64,000 nucleotides of DNA, taken from Cyanobacteria bacterium FACHB-502. Lineage in GTDB: Bacteria > Cyanobacteriota > Cyanobacteriia > Elainellales > Elainellaceae. The position numbers and the translations under genes are program-made. The notes below the pieces were generated by a model. It saw only the letters and a list, made by a program, of their open reading frames with translations. It made no database searches and was not told the origin of the DNA. The stretch spans positions 186,001-250,000 of the forward strand of contig JACJNZ010000029.1 in the NCBI GenBank assembly GCA_014695325.1, written 5' to 3'. Shown piece by piece: positions 62,151-64,000 of this stretch (position 1 is the first letter of the stretch; every line of letters begins with the position of its first letter).

Positions 62151-62927
62151 ATGCTGCTCCACATTGGCGCATTTCATCTGGATATTGATAGCCAGCAAAC
62201 GACCCCCTGGCATCGGCTCATTCCCAGAACACGGGTAATTTGCGCTTTGCTGTTTGTGTTTGCCACAGCCCTCACCCCCAACGGACGCTGGCTCACCTGG
62301 CTGGTGTATGGTCTGGGGTTATTGAGCTTAATCCTGACGGCACGATTGACCCTGCCTGTTCTGCTCAGACGGGTGGCGGTCGAGTTTACCTTTGTGGGTG
62401 TAGTGATTGTGGGAACGCTGTTTCGCGAGGGGGGAACGGTGCTGTGGCAGTGGGGCTGGCTGAAGGTGACCACGGTCGGACTCACGGTGTTGGGAAGCGT
62501 TGCACTGAAGGCATTGCTGTCTTTGCTGATGCTGAATTTGCTGGTGCTGACGACTTCGATCCCCGCACTGCTGAATGCCCTGGCTGACCTGAAAATGCCC
62601 CCGTTGCTGATTGCGATCATTGCGTCGATGTATCGTTACATCAATGTGCTGGTCGATGAATTTAACACGATGCGACGAGCGGCACAATCCCGTAATCTAT
62701 TAAATCATCGGGGCAGGCAGCGACTTGTATTCGGCAACATGATCGGATCGCTGTTTGTTCGCACTTATGAGCGGGGCGATCGCATCCATCAGGCAATGCT
62801 GTCTCGCGGCTATCAAAACATACCGCCCCTGCAGGAACACCCCCGCCCTGGTCGGATCGATACGATCGCCATTACCATGATGATTCTGCTGCTGCTGCTC
62901 GGTCAGGCAGTTTTGCTCGGATTCTAA
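62151..62927 (+). CDS. cbiQ: ECF transporter transmembrane component CbiQ
   Basis: A 258-residue T-component with about five or six membrane helices. It carries the two cytoplasmic coupling motifs: MRRAAQSRNL (near 181) and ERGDRIHQAMLSRGY (near 208), each with the Ala-x-x-x-Arg-like pattern that contacts the ATPase. The order M-PDGLE-Q-O is standard for Co/Ni uptake. Confidence 0.95.
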   Translation: MLLHIGAFHLDIDSQQTTPWHRLIPRTRVICALLFVFATALTPNGRWLTWLVYGLGLLSLILTARLTLPVLLRRVAVEFTFVGVVIVGTLFREGGTVLWQWGWLKVTTVGLTVLGSVALKALLSLLMLNLLVLTTSIPALLNALADLKMPPLLIAIIASMYRYINVLVDEFNTMRRAAQSRNLLNHRGRQRLVFGNMIGSLFVRTYERGDRIHQAMLSRGYQNIPPLQEHPRPGRIDTIAITMMILLLLLGQAVLLGF

Positions 62928-62969
62928 ATTCATCTGCTGCGTTCACCCCCAACGTCATTTACCGTAAGA

Positions 62970-63770
62970 ATGCACCATAACCCAATTAGCATTGAGCAGC
63001 TTTGCTACACCTATCCTGACGGCACACAAGCTCTCCAAGACATTAACTTATCTATTCGTGCTAGCGAAAAAGTGGCGATCGTCGGCGCAAACGGCTCTGG
63101 CAAGTCCACTTTTTTGCTGCATCTAAACGGGCTGCTGCTGCCCCAAACCGGGCAGGTTGTCATTGGCGAATTACCTGTCACTGAGAGAAATCTGACTGCA
63201 ATCCGAAACTTTGTCGGCGTTGTGTTTCAAAATCCTGACGACCAGATTTTCATGCCGACCGTCTGGGAAGATATCACCTTTGGTCCGATGAATCAGGGCT
63301 TGCGCGGCAAGGAACTTACCCATCGATCGCAGCACGCTATGCACGCGATCGGACTGGAACCCGATCGATTTGCCAACCGCAACGCGATGAATTTGTCGGG
63401 CGGCGAAAAAAAGCGGGTCGCGATCGCAGGCGTTCTGGCAATGCAGCCGCAGGTTTTAGTGCTGGATGAACCTACCGCTCAGCTTGATCCCCGCTCTCGC
63501 CGCCAGTTGATTCAGCTTTTGCGGGTGCTTCCCCTGACCCAGCTTATCGCCACCCACGATCTGGATTTAGCGGTAGAGCTGTGTAGCCGCACGGTGGTTC
63601 TCAGCAATGGACAAATCGTGTACGATGGCGCAACCGAATTGGTGATGAACGATCGCGAATTTCTGGAACAGCACGCCCTGGAAACGCCGCTTTGCTACAC
63701 TCGCCCTTATTGCCAGCTTGACGATCGCCCGATCGACCGACCCCATCCGGCAACGCTGGGAGAATTGTAG
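62970..63770 (+). CDS. cbiO: ECF transporter ATPase CbiO
   Basis: A 266-residue ABC ATPase. Walker A is GANGSGKST (39-47), the Q-loop VVFQNPDDQIFMPTVWEDI, the signature LSGGEKKRVAIAG, Walker B VLVLDEPTAQLDP and the switch THDLDLA. The NPDDQIF motif is typical of ECF ATPases. It is probably a homodimer, as only one ATPase gene is present. It lies 42 bp after cbiQ and ends the operon. Confidence 0.96.
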   Translation: MHHNPISIEQLCYTYPDGTQALQDINLSIRASEKVAIVGANGSGKSTFLLHLNGLLLPQTGQVVIGELPVTERNLTAIRNFVGVVFQNPDDQIFMPTVWEDITFGPMNQGLRGKELTHRSQHAMHAIGLEPDRFANRNAMNLSGGEKKRVAIAGVLAMQPQVLVLDEPTAQLDPRSRRQLIQLLRVLPLTQLIATHDLDLAVELCSRTVVLSNGQIVYDGATELVMNDREFLEQHALETPLCYTRPYCQLDDRPIDRPHPATLGEL

Positions 63771-63922
63771 TTCACGCTGACCAAGCTCACGCTGGCAAGC
63801 TTTGCAAATCCAGTTTGATGGATTCTTAGGTGCATTCTTAATAAGGGCAAGATTAAGGACAGAGGCAAAATAAGGGCAGATTGAGCAGACATCTCAAACT
63901 ACCCTCTCGTCAACCTCGCTTC

Positions 63923-64000
63923 CTACGCCGGACTGCTAAAATCCGCTCGCGTAATCTGATTTGCAGAAACACCGCGTACCAGTGCCAGAACATCATTCCG
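63923..64000 (-). CDS. Unknown gene, C-terminal fragment at the window edge
   Basis: A minus-strand frame is open from the window edge to TAG at 63923-63925, reading RNDVLALVRGVSANQITRAD then FSSPA. Composition is protein-like, but 25 residues are too few to name a family. Confidence 0.4.
   Translation of the reverse strand, partial: RNDVLALVRGVSANQITRADFSSPA

Noticed and set aside
1-64000. tRNA or rRNA genes
   Set aside because: No cloverleaf with GTTCGA-type arm or rRNA signature was recognised in any intergenic region.

Overview
The window comes from a cyanobacterium. The palindrome GCGATCGC (HIP1) and its core CGATCG occur throughout. The gene set fits: LL-diaminopimelate aminotransferase, a DesC-type acyl-lipid desaturase, an RNA-binding-protein/rpsU pair, DUF3352 and PDGLE proteins, and many very large hybrid histidine kinases. 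Intergenic regions are long and base composition is near balanced, as in large filamentous genomes. I cannot name the species.

Layout. 1-4303: end of a SpoIIE-type phosphatase and two hybrid kinases. 4540-6891 (minus): dapL and prmA. 7117-12471: a complete fructose phosphotransferase operon (EIIA-HPr-EI fusion, 1-phosphofructokinase, EIIB'BC), unusual for a cyanobacterium. 13329-15860 (minus): a guanidine-I (ykkC) riboswitch with an attenuator, then a metallo-beta-lactamase-fold hydrolase and a BMP-family binding lipoprotein. 16092-16509: two transposase remnants. 16960-24078: an XRE regulator coupled to a hybrid kinase, then a minus-strand cluster of three Crp/Fnr paralogs and two receiver proteins lacking the phospho-acceptor Asp. 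24487-29622: CheR, a B12/radical-SAM protein, desaturase, pentapeptide protein, rpsU and rbp. 29829-43086: two giant hybrid kinases around a 2OG-oxygenase-like gene, a DUF4345-like protein, an exported 15-residue-repeat protein and a MarR/SnoaL pair. 43502-48583: stress protein, esterase, a glycosyltransferase with an in-frame stop, a Rieske oxygenase and a GNAT. 48609-54647: amidase, two NAD(P)-binding reductases, small membrane proteins and a VOC protein, with a divergent MarR and a perfect operator-like palindrome. 55203-60149: an SNase-like nuclease, a ComB homolog, a second MBL hydrolase and a DUF3352 protein. 60917-63770: a CbiM-PDGLE-CbiQ-CbiO metal uptake operon.

Three themes stand out. 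First, sensing: five multi-domain kinases, four of which share one HisKA-HATPase-REC module, sit with degenerate receivers and Crp-like regulators. Second, mobile and repeat DNA: a MITE family in three copies, one with 13-bp terminal inverted repeats and a 9-bp target duplication, and many short tandem repeats whose unit is 15 bp or a multiple of it. Third, the best candidate for an undescribed system is the riboswitch-controlled MBL/BMP pair, a possible guanidine-responsive uptake and hydrolysis unit made of families I do not know to be assigned to guanidine metabolism.
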